A stretch of 50,230 nucleotides of DNA. It comes from Balneolaceae bacterium. Its GTDB lineage: Bacteria > Bacteroidota > Rhodothermia > Balneolales > Balneolaceae. Where the stretch lies: positions 1 to 50,230 of the forward strand of contig RECI01000165.1 of NCBI GenBank assembly GCA_007694095.1, in the 5' to 3' direction. Numbering within the stretch: the stretch's first letter is position 1; each line of letters starts with the position of its first letter. The notes beneath the pieces were generated by a model. The model saw only the letters and a list, made by a program, of their open reading frames with translations, was not told the DNA's origin and ran no database searches. The position numbers and the translations under genes were made by a program. This document shows, one piece after another, positions 1 to 8,774 of this stretch.

Positions 1-221
1 CTATGGGATCAGCGTCGGTGAAACGTCTATGAATCCTGATTCACGGTTCCCATCCATGCGCGATTTCGACTCAACGGTGGTCCCAAAGGGATGCCTGCGG
101 CGAACACAGCTGAGGGGAAAATGTCGCAGAAAAACAGACTTTTTTATCGATAACACTATATTTAGATCATAAAACATCATATATCAGAGAGTTACATCAT
201 GTTTAGCTTTTATTCTGTGCT

Positions 222-250
222 CCGAGTGAAGCGATTCCCACGAAGTGAAA
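222..250 (-). repeat. Dispersed 29-base repeat, copy 1
   Basis: Read on the minus strand, this stretch matches 43752-43780 on the plus strand at about 24 of 29 positions, with the shared core CTTCGYGGGAATCRCTTCA. Both copies lie between genes. Two similar copies 43 kb apart suggest a small dispersed intergenic element, but two copies alone do not prove mobility. Confidence 0.5.
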
Positions 251-304
251 CATCCGGGATAGGCGCTTAATACGCCATTAATACCTATATGTTTTTCATC
301 ATTT

Positions 305-390
305 GATTTGCGAAGAATTGAATGACTAATTTACGAATAGGAGAAAAAATCGGTCATTCGGTTTATCGGTTCTTCGATCATTCGCAAATC
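305..390. repeat. Imperfect inverted repeat
   Basis: The left arm begins GATTTGCGAA (305-314) and the right arm ends with its exact complement TTCGCAAATC (381-390). Shorter matching blocks, GAA-GAATGAC on the left against GTCATTC and GTTCTTC on the right, sit further in. The structure lies about 80 bases beyond the stop of the leftward binding-protein gene. It could be a transcript-end structure or the relic of a small element. No T-rich run follows it, so I do not call a terminator. Confidence 0.4.
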
Positions 391-472
391 TTTTAGAAAC
401 TTATTGGAAATTGGTGCTTGAATATTGAAAATTATCCAATAGCTAATCTGAAATGAATTCAGATCAAAACAA

Positions 473-1486
473 TCATCTCCACCCTACCCTGTCCATTAAC
501 CGAATGGCGCGTGGATTGTTAGTTCCATAAACCGCCACATTAATTGAATGGCCTTCATATTCGCCAAATTCTTCGAGTACTCCTGACATATCGATCCCCT
601 CCAATACAGGAAACTCATAATTGCCAACAGCAAAGATGAGCTGTGCTTCCCGGGTTGCAAGATATTCGAGAAAACGAACAGCATTGCCCCGGTTAGGTGA
701 GTTTGCTGCGATACCCGCTCCGCTGATATTCACATGGGTGCCGCCATATTCGGCAGAAGGAAAATGAATGCCCACACGGGATGCCACCTCACGATCAGCA
801 TCGTTCTCAGATTGTACCAGCCTTGCAAGATAGTAGTGATTGGCAAGAGCTACATCACACAAACCGGCAGCTACTGCACGGATCTGGTCGGTATCCCCGC
901 CCTGTGGCGGACGGGCAAAATTCTGAACAAGCCTGGAAGCCCACTCTTCGGTCTGCTCTTCACCCCTGCTTTCAATAAGTGAAGCCACAAGTGATTGGTT
1001 ATAAATGTTATTCGATGATCGGACACAAAGCCTGCCTACCCACTCGTCACCGGCAAGTTCCCAATACCCCTTCAGATCATCGGGTGCCACATTATCTTTA
1101 TTATAAATAAGTGCACGGGTCCTCTGAGATAATCCAATCCAGTAACCTTCGGGATCAAGCATTTCTTCCGCTATGATCTGGTCCAGTTGACCGGAACCGT
1201 GCGGCTGCAGCACACCGGCTTCTTTCGCTCTCCACAATCTGCCAGCATCCACAGTGATCACGATATCAGCCGGACTGTTAATCCCTTCATTCCGGATTCG
1301 CTCGATTAGTTCATCACTGGTTCCTTCAATGAGGTTTATACGTATTCCGGTATCCTCTGTAAACTTTTTGTATAGTTCCAGGTCTGTGTCGTAATGTCGT
1401 GAGGAATAGATATTCACAACATTTTCGTGAGAACAAGAGATAAAAATAAATAGTGAGAAAAAGGTTATTAATATTCGTGACATCAT
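473..1486 (-). CDS. Fe(3+)-type ABC transporter substrate-binding lipoprotein
   Basis: This is a 337-residue extracytoplasmic solute-binding protein. The first 17 residues form a hydrophobic signal ending in a lipobox (FISC, Cys18), so it is probably a lipoprotein. After the signal, the run VVNIYSSRHYDTD and the later block GAGIAANSPNRGNAVRFLEYL are typical of the FutA/FbpA/IdiA ferric-iron binding family, in which the protein hands Fe(3+) to an ABC permease. No permease or ATPase gene lies beside it in this window, so its partners must be elsewhere or upstream. It is the last gene of a leftward run that begins with dnaG, 72 bases after its neighbour. Iron as ligand is inferred from the family; other small ligands are possible. 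Confidence 0.85.
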   Translation of the reverse strand: MMSRILITFFSLFIFISCSHENVVNIYSSRHYDTDLELYKKFTEDTGIRINLIEGTSDELIERIRNEGINSPADIVITVDAGRLWRAKEAGVLQPHGSGQLDQIIAEEMLDPEGYWIGLSQRTRALIYNKDNVAPDDLKGYWELAGDEWVGRLCVRSSNNIYNQSLVASLIESRGEEQTEEWASRLVQNFARPPQGGDTDQIRAVAAGLCDVALANHYYLARLVQSENDADREVASRVGIHFPSAEYGGTHVNISGAGIAANSPNRGNAVRFLEYLATREAQLIFAVGNYEFPVLEGIDMSGVLEEFGEYEGHSINVAVYGTNNPRAIRLMDRVGWR

Positions 1487-1558
1487 TAAATGAAGGTTTC
1501 AGATGATTTTTAATTTAGAATTAATCTAAATAAAGTATTAAATGGAATCAATCTCTTT

Positions 1559-2878
1559 TTAAATTGAATTGTGAAATTTTGTATCAAGAAACCTATCAAG
1601 ATATTTGTAATCATCCGTTAATTGACCTTTATGTACGATTATTGCATTTTTTATTGGACCGGGTAAATCCAAATCCTCCAATTCCACTGAAAAATCAGCC
1701 ATGGCCAGCCTTTTCATGAATGGTTTAAGTGCAAAACTGAAATGTTCTGACGCTTCTCTTGGCAACTCACTCGGCAAAATATCCACTGCCATAACAGCAA
1801 CTCCCTCCCCATCGAATCCCATATCATATACATCCTTCAATGAGTTATAAATAAAAACGGGATCTTCAATATCCGTTGCTGTTTCTGTACATTCAACTGA
1901 TCCGTGAACATCACAAGTGATATCACCGATCACGTGCAGTTTCAGTTCATTTTTCTCACTCATTTTTCGCAGCCATGATTTTTTTATAAGCCGCGGATAT
2001 CGCTTGTCCCAGTATATACCATTAACAAAAATGTTGATACGCGGTAATAACACTTCAATCTCAGACCTGTAATCCTGTGGTTTTTCAATGTAATCCTGAA
2101 GTTGAAACATTTTCTCTTCCTTGTGTACCATGTAATCTTCAGGAAGAATATTTACTTTTACAATGCCTGTTTCCGGGATATTCCCTTCTCTCAATTGATC
2201 GGCAGTGATTTCCACACCCGGCACCAGCTCAAGAATTTCCATTGCACCCTGCGACACATTCCCATCTCCTGTTACAGCTATGACCAGTGGCTGCAACTCA
2301 TCCGGCAGTCCTAACTCTGCCAGATTCACTCCCACAGTTAAAATATCTTTCCTTGCTTCTTCAAGTGATGAATAACGATATGCCTGTTTCAGCGATTCAA
2401 ATGGAGTGCTGTACCCCAGTTTTTTATAGCGTTGACCCATTGCCCAGAATGTATTAATCATACCGGCAAGTCCTGCAAATCTGCCAAAAAATATCAGCCG
2501 TTGCCCATTTGAGTCAGCTATTTTTTCATAATCGATGAGTGTACTGCCTGCATTTTTCAGGTTTCTCAGCATCGGCATATTATAGGGCTGACCTTTTATC
2601 ACATGTGAAAAGAAAACATAGGTTTTATCTTTCAAAAAATAGTTTTCAGGCATCTCCTTTACCCCGAAAATCACATTACATTCTTTAAGGTCATCTGTAA
2701 CTTCGGCACCTGCCATCTTGAATTCTTTATCATCAAAAATTCTTTTTGATGAAGATTCGATAAATATGGGAATTCCATGATCCCTTACCAGTTCTGAAAC
2801 ATCTGTCGGTACAAGCGGGGTTCTCCGTTCCAGCCTGTATTTATCCTCGTGTCTTATCCCGATTTTATTCATTTTCAA
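1559..2878 (-). CDS. Lysine-ketoglutarate reductase/saccharopine dehydrogenase-like protein
   Basis: This 439-residue protein opens with the alanine dehydrogenase/transhydrogenase N-terminal fold (IGIRHEDKYRLERRTPLVP, residues 5-23), followed by HVIKGQPYNMPML and DYEKIADSNGQRLIFFGRFAG. The C-terminal stretch VDILPSELPREASEHFS resembles the lysine-ketoglutarate-reductase half of eukaryotic AASS. Such enzymes condense lysine and 2-oxoglutarate to saccharopine or run the reverse step. No second saccharopine dehydrogenase gene or other lysine-pathway gene lies nearby, so the substrate is uncertain. It is 42 bases downstream of the inositol-monophosphatase gene and probably in the dnaG transcription unit. 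The start is the first ATG, with the fold beginning directly after it. Confidence 0.8.
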   Translation of the reverse strand: MKMNKIGIRHEDKYRLERRTPLVPTDVSELVRDHGIPIFIESSSKRIFDDKEFKMAGAEVTDDLKECNVIFGVKEMPENYFLKDKTYVFFSHVIKGQPYNMPMLRNLKNAGSTLIDYEKIADSNGQRLIFFGRFAGLAGMINTFWAMGQRYKKLGYSTPFESLKQAYRYSSLEEARKDILTVGVNLAELGLPDELQPLVIAVTGDGNVSQGAMEILELVPGVEITADQLREGNIPETGIVKVNILPEDYMVHKEEKMFQLQDYIEKPQDYRSEIEVLLPRINIFVNGIYWDKRYPRLIKKSWLRKMSEKNELKLHVIGDITCDVHGSVECTETATDIEDPVFIYNSLKDVYDMGFDGEGVAVMAVDILPSELPREASEHFSFALKPFMKRLAMADFSVELEDLDLPGPIKNAIIVHKGQLTDDYKYLDRFLDTKFHNSI

Positions 2879-2920
2879 AACCTCTGTTTTTCTGAAATGG
2901 GTGAGCTTGTGTTAAAAATT

Positions 2921-3736
2921 TCAGGATGCGCTCCCAACATTTTCTCGTAATTCTTCCGGTATATTCTCCCTGATTTTACCAAGCAGGTAATTGTGAATAT
3001 GCACATTCCCGGCAACTAACCTTTGACCAAATGGCCAGCCATCTTCTCCTTTCCAATCGGTAACAATACCCCCCGCTTCCCTTATAATTAGGGCGGCAGC
3101 CGCAACATCCCAAATATGAAGTGAATATTCAAAAAAAGCATCAAAACGTCCACAAGCAACATTGCAAAGATCATAAGATGCAGCACCAGGCCGCCGGATA
3201 CCCTGCAATTCCTCCATCAAAACGCGGAAAAGTTTCAGATAAGGATCAACAAGTGACAGATCGTTATATGGAAATCCGGTTGCGACAAAACCGTTGCGCG
3301 GGTTTGAGGTATTTGAAACTTGAATCGGCTTGCCATTCAGCCATGCACCTTCTCCTGCAATGCCGCTAAACTCTTCATCACGGTTCACTTCTATGACAAC
3401 TCCTGCTTTTGGCTCCCTGTTTTCCCAAAGTGCTACCGAAACACAATATATCGGAAAGTCATTGGCAAAATTAGTGGTGCCATCAATTGGATCGATGATC
3501 CAGGTCCGGTTTTCACTTATTGAATCATGATCTGCTGATTCTTCTGCAAGTATTTCGTCATCCGGAAAATAATTTTTAATCATTTCCAGGATTGCGTTTT
3601 CAGCGGCAATATCAGCATCGGTTACGAGGTCATGAAACCCTTTTTCTTTTATCTTGATGCCGTTCTTTTTAAACTCTTTAATAACCCTTACACCTTCTCT
3701 TGCAGCTTTACGGGCAATTTCTAAATCCTGATTCAT
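2921..3736 (-). CDS. suhB: Inositol monophosphatase family protein
   Basis: This 271-residue magnesium-dependent phosphatase hydrolyses inositol-1-phosphate or related sugar phosphates. The metal-binding residues are visible: Glu65 and Glu66 in ILAEES, Asp82 and Asp85 in IIDPIDGTTNFAND, and the C-terminal WDVAAAALIIREAGG motif carrying the third-site Asp. Length is normal for the family. It starts 12 bases after the dnaG stop, so the two are very likely co-transcribed. The suhB symbol follows the general bacterial naming; the natural substrate could instead be another phosphomonoester such as a nucleotide or histidinol phosphate. Confidence 0.9.
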   Translation of the reverse strand: MNQDLEIARKAAREGVRVIKEFKKNGIKIKEKGFHDLVTDADIAAENAILEMIKNYFPDDEILAEESADHDSISENRTWIIDPIDGTTNFANDFPIYCVSVALWENREPKAGVVIEVNRDEEFSGIAGEGAWLNGKPIQVSNTSNPRNGFVATGFPYNDLSLVDPYLKLFRVLMEELQGIRRPGAASYDLCNVACGRFDAFFEYSLHIWDVAAAALIIREAGGIVTDWKGEDGWPFGQRLVAGNVHIHNYLLGKIRENIPEELRENVGSAS

Positions 3737-3748
3737 CTATCTATACTA

Positions 3749-5752
3749 CTATTTTTCGTGTTTCATTTTATATTCAAATTTTTTGGTACTGCTTGCAGTA
3801 TCACCTTTCATGAATTCAGGATCCTCAAATAAATCATCGGGCGAAATTTTTTCAATCCTTGATATCTCTTTTTGAAGTTTTTGTTGAATTCCACTAAGCC
3901 GGCTTTTTTTAATGGAATCTAATGTATTCATTTGTTCAGTAATTTCAATCCTTTTTCTCTTTAAAAACTCATAACGGAGATGTCTCATAGTTGATTTGGC
4001 CGTTAAAACCGGGTTCCTGTCTTTTTTGAATGTACCACCGGTTCGTTTGGCAAGTTTTTCGCTCACCGTATACCGTTCAAGCAAAATATCACCGAGTAAT
4101 GAAGGAAACGGGTGTGCCCTGCCCATATAATGCTCCACAGTGATTTCCTCACCCTCAATATGCCGCTTCATTACATCTTTATAAAACATACGGATTTCTT
4201 CATCATCAAAATGGTCTTCACCAATATTGTGGCCGATAAACCGTCTCATATTATCACCATATTGCAGCAGAAGGCGGATGATTTCCAACTCGTAATGCGC
4301 CCTTTTTTGTGAAGTAACTCTTTTTTGCAAAGGAACTACCGTATCTCCCTGCTGTATGGTTCCGGATGTGTCAGGAGCCTTAACATTGAATTCAGAGATC
4401 GGATCAGAACTTCTGTACCGGAATCTATCCTGTTTTTTTCGCTCATTCAGGATAACATCAAGCTGTTGGAATAATTCACGATCTGAACCTTTGCGGTAAA
4501 TTTGTGTTTTTTGATGCAGGTGCTGCACGTAGAACTGCCTGTCCAGCTCACCGGGAATATTGGCAATACTGTCAAGAATTTTTTTGATGCATGATGAACG
4601 GTCGGCCGGGGAATCCATTTTACCACCTTTTTCAGCCTTATGGATAGAAAATGTAACAAAATCTTCACTATGTTCTTTCTTATATGCCAGGAACGATTCT
4701 TTCCCGTATTTTTTCAGAAATGAATCCGGGTCTTCTCCATCGGGCAGTTCCATAAGCTGCACCTCCATTCCTTGCTCTAATGCAATATCCATTCCACGTT
4801 CCATGGCGGCCTGGCCGGCTGTGTCGGCATCATAAATCATTACAATGCGGTTGCCATATCTTTGTAATACCTTTATCTGTCCGGAGGTAAGTGATGTTCC
4901 GCTCGACGCCACAACATTTTTAATCCCTAACTGGTTCAGAGTAATCACATCAGTATACCCTTCTACCAGTATCACCTCCTGTTCTTTCCGGATATCATTT
5001 TTTGCAAAATTTACACCATAAACCACTTCGCTTTTATTGTAAACCGGTGTTTGTGCTGAGTTGATGTATTTGGCCGTTTTACTAATTTCATTAAGTATTC
5101 GCCCTGCAAATGCAATCACTTTTCCGGATGGATTAAAAATCGGGAATATCAGCCGGTTACGGAAGGTGTCAAAGTAATCGTCTTTTTGATTACTCACTTT
5201 AATAAGATCTGCCTCCAGAAGGTATTCTTCCCCGATACCCTCATTCCTTGCAGCTTTTAAAAGGGCAGAATTCGATGGTGCGTAGCCCAACCCGAACGAC
5301 CGCCAAATTTTTTTGTCATACCCCCGTTTTTCTAGGTAATTTCTTGCCGGGGTGGCATCTTCAAGCTCGAGAAGCTGCCGGTGGAAAAACAGCCCTGCAA
5401 ATTTTAGGGCATGAAAAATCCCCTCCCTTTTCCGTGTACGCTCATCCTCTCCCTCAACGTGTTCATCGGGGAGGTCTATCCCGTATCGATCTGCAAGAGT
5501 TTTTAGCGATTCAGGAAAACTGATTCCTTCCATCTGCATCACAAAACTGAAAACATCACCACTCTCACCACATCCGAAACATTTATAAATGCCCAGGCGG
5601 GGCGTCACATGAAAAGAGGGTGTTTTCTCCTGGTGAAAGGGACAGAGCCCGATAAACCCGCTTCCTGACTTTTTGAGCTTAACATAGTCTCCCACTATCT
5701 CAACAATATCTGCCGTAGCCCGGATTTCCTCTTTTTTATCATCAGTTATCAT
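3749..5752 (-). CDS. dnaG: DNA primase DnaG
   Basis: Primase makes the RNA primers for DNA replication. The N-terminal CHC2 zinc ribbon is intact (Cys37, His40, Cys58, Cys61; CPFHQEKTPSF and KCFGCGESGDV). The TOPRIM core follows with EGYTD (Glu264) and IYDADTAG (Asp308, Asp310). The C-terminal third is a helical region of the kind that contacts the DnaB helicase. I chose the ATG at 5752 because it gives the usual MITDDKKEEIR opening of about 667 residues; an upstream in-frame TTG at 5788 would add a hydrophobic tail not seen in primases. It leads a leftward run with suhB and has two palindromes upstream. Confidence 0.96.
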   Translation of the reverse strand: MITDDKKEEIRATADIVEIVGDYVKLKKSGSGFIGLCPFHQEKTPSFHVTPRLGIYKCFGCGESGDVFSFVMQMEGISFPESLKTLADRYGIDLPDEHVEGEDERTRKREGIFHALKFAGLFFHRQLLELEDATPARNYLEKRGYDKKIWRSFGLGYAPSNSALLKAARNEGIGEEYLLEADLIKVSNQKDDYFDTFRNRLIFPIFNPSGKVIAFAGRILNEISKTAKYINSAQTPVYNKSEVVYGVNFAKNDIRKEQEVILVEGYTDVITLNQLGIKNVVASSGTSLTSGQIKVLQRYGNRIVMIYDADTAGQAAMERGMDIALEQGMEVQLMELPDGEDPDSFLKKYGKESFLAYKKEHSEDFVTFSIHKAEKGGKMDSPADRSSCIKKILDSIANIPGELDRQFYVQHLHQKTQIYRKGSDRELFQQLDVILNERKKQDRFRYRSSDPISEFNVKAPDTSGTIQQGDTVVPLQKRVTSQKRAHYELEIIRLLLQYGDNMRRFIGHNIGEDHFDDEEIRMFYKDVMKRHIEGEEITVEHYMGRAHPFPSLLGDILLERYTVSEKLAKRTGGTFKKDRNPVLTAKSTMRHLRYEFLKRKRIEITEQMNTLDSIKKSRLSGIQQKLQKEISRIEKISPDDLFEDPEFMKGDTASSTKKFEYKMKHEK

Positions 5753-5828
5753 AAAGAAAATGATACAGAAAAGTGGCCTGTTCAACAAAGGTTAAACAGC
5801 GTTTTAAAAAGATTGTCGATACCCCTCC

Positions 5829-5847
5829 ATAAACATGGTATGTTTAT
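5829..5847. promoter_or_regulatory. Palindrome upstream of dnaG (site 1)
   Basis: The sequence ATAAACATGGTATGTTTAT is a perfect 8-3-8 palindrome. It lies 77 bases upstream of the dnaG start and shares the core AAACAT-N3-ATGTTT with a second site at 5913-5929. The symmetry and pairing suggest binding by a dimeric repressor or activator. The regulator is unknown. No T-run accompanies it, so a terminator is less likely. Confidence 0.5.
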
Positions 5848-5912
5848 TCGATTCATATAAAACGCGTATATCGATTCGATGATTCAATGCCGGCCTGCAT
5901 TCTGTCCGCGTA

Positions 5913-5929
5913 CAAACATACCATGTTTG
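5913..5929. promoter_or_regulatory. Palindrome upstream of dnaG (site 2)
   Basis: CAAACATACCATGTTTG is a perfect 7-3-7 palindrome. Its central 15 bases are the exact reverse complement of those at 5831-5845, with centres 83 bases apart, about eight helical turns. It starts only a few bases past the stop of the leftward coiled-coil gene. It may be a second operator for dnaG; alternatively the two sites could pair as a long-range hairpin in RNA. Confidence 0.5.
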
Positions 5930-5932
5930 ACC

Positions 5933-7153
5933 CTATTTCTTTCGAACAATCAGTAGTACAACCAATAGTATTATAACTGCAATACTTATGAGTAAAAGGA
6001 TAAACATGAGGTTTGAGGTTGGCTGAGCGGCTTCACCCCAATCGCTGATTTTGATGTCTATAGCAGCTATCTGGGCTTGTGTAAGAATATTGCCTGTAAT
6101 CAAAGCTTCTCCCCAGCTTGCTTTAACGGTATTGTTCCAAAAATCCCTGAAATTTCTGAAAACTTCATAATCAGCTTCATTATTACTCTGCAGGCTGATT
6201 TCATAAGCCCTGTCTACGAATGTATTCAGTGCGGTATAAAAGTCATCTGGTGTAATAAAAGGTTGTAAATTGATTCCATTCTGATTGAAGGCTGTCGTCA
6301 TGGAGTCCCAGAGTTTGTTATCGACCGATGCAAGCCAGGCAGCTAATAAGTCTGATATTTCCTGACGGGTCTGTACCGGCCTGTCGGGCGCAAACGTATT
6401 GGTTAAACGTTCACCTATCTGATTCCAGACTTCCATAAAATATCCGTGCTGGGCCCTCATCGCAACATAATCCGGTGTTTGAAGTCCGGGTGACTGGTCT
6501 GCAATCTGGATATATTCAGTGATAATAGTTCTGATCATATCCAATGGATTCTGATCGAGCCGGTCCACACTTTCAGCTATTTCCTGCTGAGTGGATGCAT
6601 CCATACGGTGATATTTTGAAAGGAGTTCCTGCATAAAATCAGAAACAAAGCTGTCTCTTTGTTCAATATTTTGCCTGTATTGGCGGATCAGAGATGCCTG
6701 CCTCCGTTCATTCGCCTCAGCACGTTCTATCTGCTGCTGTAGTGAAGTTGTCTGCTGTGTCATTTGCGTAAGGCGATTGCGAAATTCATCCATTTCTGCA
6801 GATAGTCCATCAATTTGTTCATTCAATTGCTCAATCACACTCAGATTATTGTAAGCCGTACTCCTTATCTCTCTGAGGCTTGAAATCGTGCTTTCGAATG
6901 ATTCCGGATACAGGGCATTATTAATAATTTCAGAGTGTTCAGAATATTCTGACTGCAATGCATCAATTTCTGAGCTAACTTCTTCAAGTTCCTCAGCTGT
7001 AACAGCTAATTCAACCCTGTTAAGCAGTTCAGAAAGTTCGGCACGGAAATCCTGCTGTATTTGATAATCTGACTGTTGAGCATAAGCGGATGAACATGCA
7101 AAGATCAAAAAAACAGTCAGTATTGAAATATGCTTTTTGAATAATGTTTTCAT
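5933..7153 (-). CDS. Secreted coiled-coil protein with C-terminal membrane anchor, function unknown
   Basis: I do not recognise this 406-residue protein. It has a Sec signal peptide (hydrophobic residues 8-20, likely cleavage after SAYA before QQSD). A Gln/Glu-rich region at about residues 75-170 (for example LNEQIDGLSAEMDEFRNRL) is strongly coiled-coil-like. A single membrane segment lies at about 380-402, followed by a short basic tail (RKK). The predicted topology is a periplasmic body anchored by its C-terminus in the inner membrane. It begins 11 bases after the upstream lipoprotein gene and is probably co-expressed with it, so a shared envelope role is plausible but unproven. Confidence 0.75.
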   Translation of the reverse strand: MKTLFKKHISILTVFLIFACSSAYAQQSDYQIQQDFRAELSELLNRVELAVTAEELEEVSSEIDALQSEYSEHSEIINNALYPESFESTISSLREIRSTAYNNLSVIEQLNEQIDGLSAEMDEFRNRLTQMTQQTTSLQQQIERAEANERRQASLIRQYRQNIEQRDSFVSDFMQELLSKYHRMDASTQQEIAESVDRLDQNPLDMIRTIITEYIQIADQSPGLQTPDYVAMRAQHGYFMEVWNQIGERLTNTFAPDRPVQTRQEISDLLAAWLASVDNKLWDSMTTAFNQNGINLQPFITPDDFYTALNTFVDRAYEISLQSNNEADYEVFRNFRDFWNNTVKASWGEALITGNILTQAQIAAIDIKISDWGEAAQPTSNLMFILLLISIAVIILLVVLLIVRKK

Positions 7154-7164
7154 TGTTTAGCCTC

Positions 7165-7614
7165 TTATCGTCTTCCGTTTTGATCAATATTATATGATTG
7201 ACCGCTAATCATATCCACCAATTCAATATGGGTGTTGCGCTGGTTAAAAGCGGGCTGGCCTAAACCTTCACCGGCAATCTCGATCTTGTTCTTCAGCTTA
7301 AGTACACTTTCATCAGGTTCAAATACATAAACATGCGAAAAACCGGATGCAGTAATAAAGTAATAACCGGCCCTGTTCCTAATCACTCTTATTTCATCAA
7401 CTGAAGTAATTCCTTCTTCTTGCAAAACCGGTATGATGGAAAATTTGATGGCATATCGTTGATCATGAACCCTGTTATCAGCGTCAGGAGTTAGTACACT
7501 CTCAAGAGGCTGGGAATAATCCACATCTTGAATAACGAGCGATGTACCGCAAGCCATTGTTCCCATCACAACAGCAAAAATCACAGATAGATTAATAATT
7601 GTTTTTCTCTTCAT
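7165..7614 (-). CDS. Small putative lipoprotein, function unknown
   Basis: This 149-residue protein begins MKRKTIINLSVIFAVVMG and has a possible lipobox ending at Cys22 (GTMAC), so it is probably exported and lipidated, though the -3 Thr is not ideal. The mature part looks beta-rich (KFSIIPVLQEEGI, HVYVFEPDESVLKLKNKIEI) and I recognise no family. It is the first gene of a leftward pair with the coiled-coil membrane protein. Its upstream region carries two TAGTTAAC copies 20 bases apart (7626-7633 and 7646-7653), a weak candidate for a regulator site. Confidence 0.7.
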   Translation of the reverse strand: MKRKTIINLSVIFAVVMGTMACGTSLVIQDVDYSQPLESVLTPDADNRVHDQRYAIKFSIIPVLQEEGITSVDEIRVIRNRAGYYFITASGFSHVYVFEPDESVLKLKNKIEIAGEGLGQPAFNQRNTHIELVDMISGQSYNIDQNGRR

Positions 7615-7693
7615 AGCTAATCAGATAGTTAACGGTTTGTCATATTAGTTAACACTTAATGGTATTTAAGGCTAATGTTTAAAAAATGTTTCA

Positions 7694-8242
7694 TCACACC
7701 TTTATTAAAGAATAACAAGGGGCAACCTTCAGTAATTCCGTTTTTCCTTTCAATTCTTCGATTTCCATCACAAAAGAATACCCAATAATGTTTCCTCCAA
7801 GTTTTTGAACCAGTTTTGTTGCAGCAAGAGCTGTTCCTCCGGTTGCAATTAGGTCATCATGTATTATAACGTTTGCACCATGCCCGATAGCATCCGAATG
7901 TATTTCAAGAGTATCGGTTCCATACTCCAATTCGTAAGCTACCGATTCAGTATCAGCAGGTAGTTTATTCGGCTTTCGGATGGGTATAAACCCTGCATGC
8001 AGGTCTTGAGCCAGGTTTGTACCAAACAGGAAACCTCTCGATTCAAGGCCTGCCACATGATCCACTTTCATACCACGAAATGGTTCGGCAAGCAAAATTG
8101 ACGTAAGTTCAAGGAGATGTTTGTCGTTCAATACCGGTGTAATATCTTTGAAAATTATTCCCGGTTTCGGGAAATCTTTTACTGACCTGATTTTTTCTTT
8201 TATGAGACTCTTTATCGAATCCTCGACTTCTGCTATTTTCAT
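7694..8242 (-). CDS. apt: Adenine phosphoribosyltransferase
   Basis: This 182-residue salvage enzyme converts adenine and PRPP to AMP and pyrophosphate. The family opening is clear (IRSVKDFPKPGIIFKDITPVL), as are HVAGLESRGFLFG and the PRPP-binding loop VIIHDDLIATGGTA. Length is normal. It is transcribed divergently from tadA with roughly 50 bases between the starts, so the two genes probably share a compact promoter region. The next leftward gene, a lipoprotein, begins 79 bases past its stop. Confidence 0.95.
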   Translation of the reverse strand: MKIAEVEDSIKSLIKEKIRSVKDFPKPGIIFKDITPVLNDKHLLELTSILLAEPFRGMKVDHVAGLESRGFLFGTNLAQDLHAGFIPIRKPNKLPADTESVAYELEYGTDTLEIHSDAIGHGANVIIHDDLIATGGTALAATKLVQKLGGNIIGYSFVMEIEELKGKTELLKVAPCYSLIKV

Positions 8243-8291
8243 AGATGCAATGACTGATAGTTAGTTGTTATCATTAAAACATACCAATTTA

Positions 8292-8774
8292 ATGCGAATG
8301 TTTAACGGAAAAACATCGGGCCATATCGAACAACACCGCAATTATATGATGCAGGCCCTTAAGCTGGCTGAACAGGCTTACCGGCAAAAAGAGGTTCCTG
8401 TGGGGGCGATTGTAGTTCACCAAGGGCGGATTGTCGGGAAAGGGTTTAACCAGGTGGAAATGCTAAAAGACCCTACCGCACACGCGGAAATGCTGGCAAT
8501 TTCTGCAGCATGTGCCACGCTTCAGAATAAATACCTTACCGGTTGTACGCTCTATGTCACTCTTGAGCCCTGCCCGATGTGTGCCGGTGCGATTGTATGG
8601 TCAAAAATTGACCGGCTTGTTTTTGGAGCATTGGATGAAAAAGCCGGTGCCTGCGGATCGGTTTTTAACATCGTAAACAATAATAACCTCAATCATCAGG
8701 TTGAGGTTATTCAGGGAGTTCTTGATATCGATTCTGAATTTCTACTGAAACAGTTTTTTTCCGAGAGAAGATAA
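8292..8774 (+). CDS. tadA: tRNA-specific adenosine deaminase TadA
   Basis: TadA converts adenosine 34 in the anticodon of tRNA-Arg to inosine. The zinc deaminase signature is complete: HAEM (His64, and Glu66 as proton shuttle) and PCPMCAG (Cys94, Cys97), preceded by REVPVGAIV-like text (KEVPVGAIVV). I chose the ATG at 8292 over an upstream TTG at 8265 because the added residues are not needed for the fold; ATG at 8298 is also possible. It is divergent from apt and converges with the DedA-fusion gene. No strong terminator hairpin is visible after the stop. Confidence 0.93.
   Translation: MRMFNGKTSGHIEQHRNYMMQALKLAEQAYRQKEVPVGAIVVHQGRIVGKGFNQVEMLKDPTAHAEMLAISAACATLQNKYLTGCTLYVTLEPCPMCAGAIVWSKIDRLVFGALDEKAGACGSVFNIVNNNNLNHQVEVIQGVLDIDSEFLLKQFFSERR

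Larger units (their letters stand above)
1..472. other. Intergenic region at window edge, no confident gene
   Basis: No gene is supported here. One frame is open from the window edge to a stop near position 172 (about 56 codons), but the peptide matches nothing I know, so a partial gene is not called. The stretch holds a short hairpin (TGAATC-CT-GATTCA, 30-43), one copy of a 29-base sequence that recurs near 43.75 kb (222-250), and a long imperfect inverted repeat (305-390) lying just past the stop of the leftward ABC binding-protein gene. Confidence 0.5.

Noticed and set aside
2-172. Open frame from the window edge, about 56 codons on the plus strand
   Set aside because: The peptide has no recognisable family and its composition is poor, and the opposite strand also shows a similar open run, so a partial gene is not supported.
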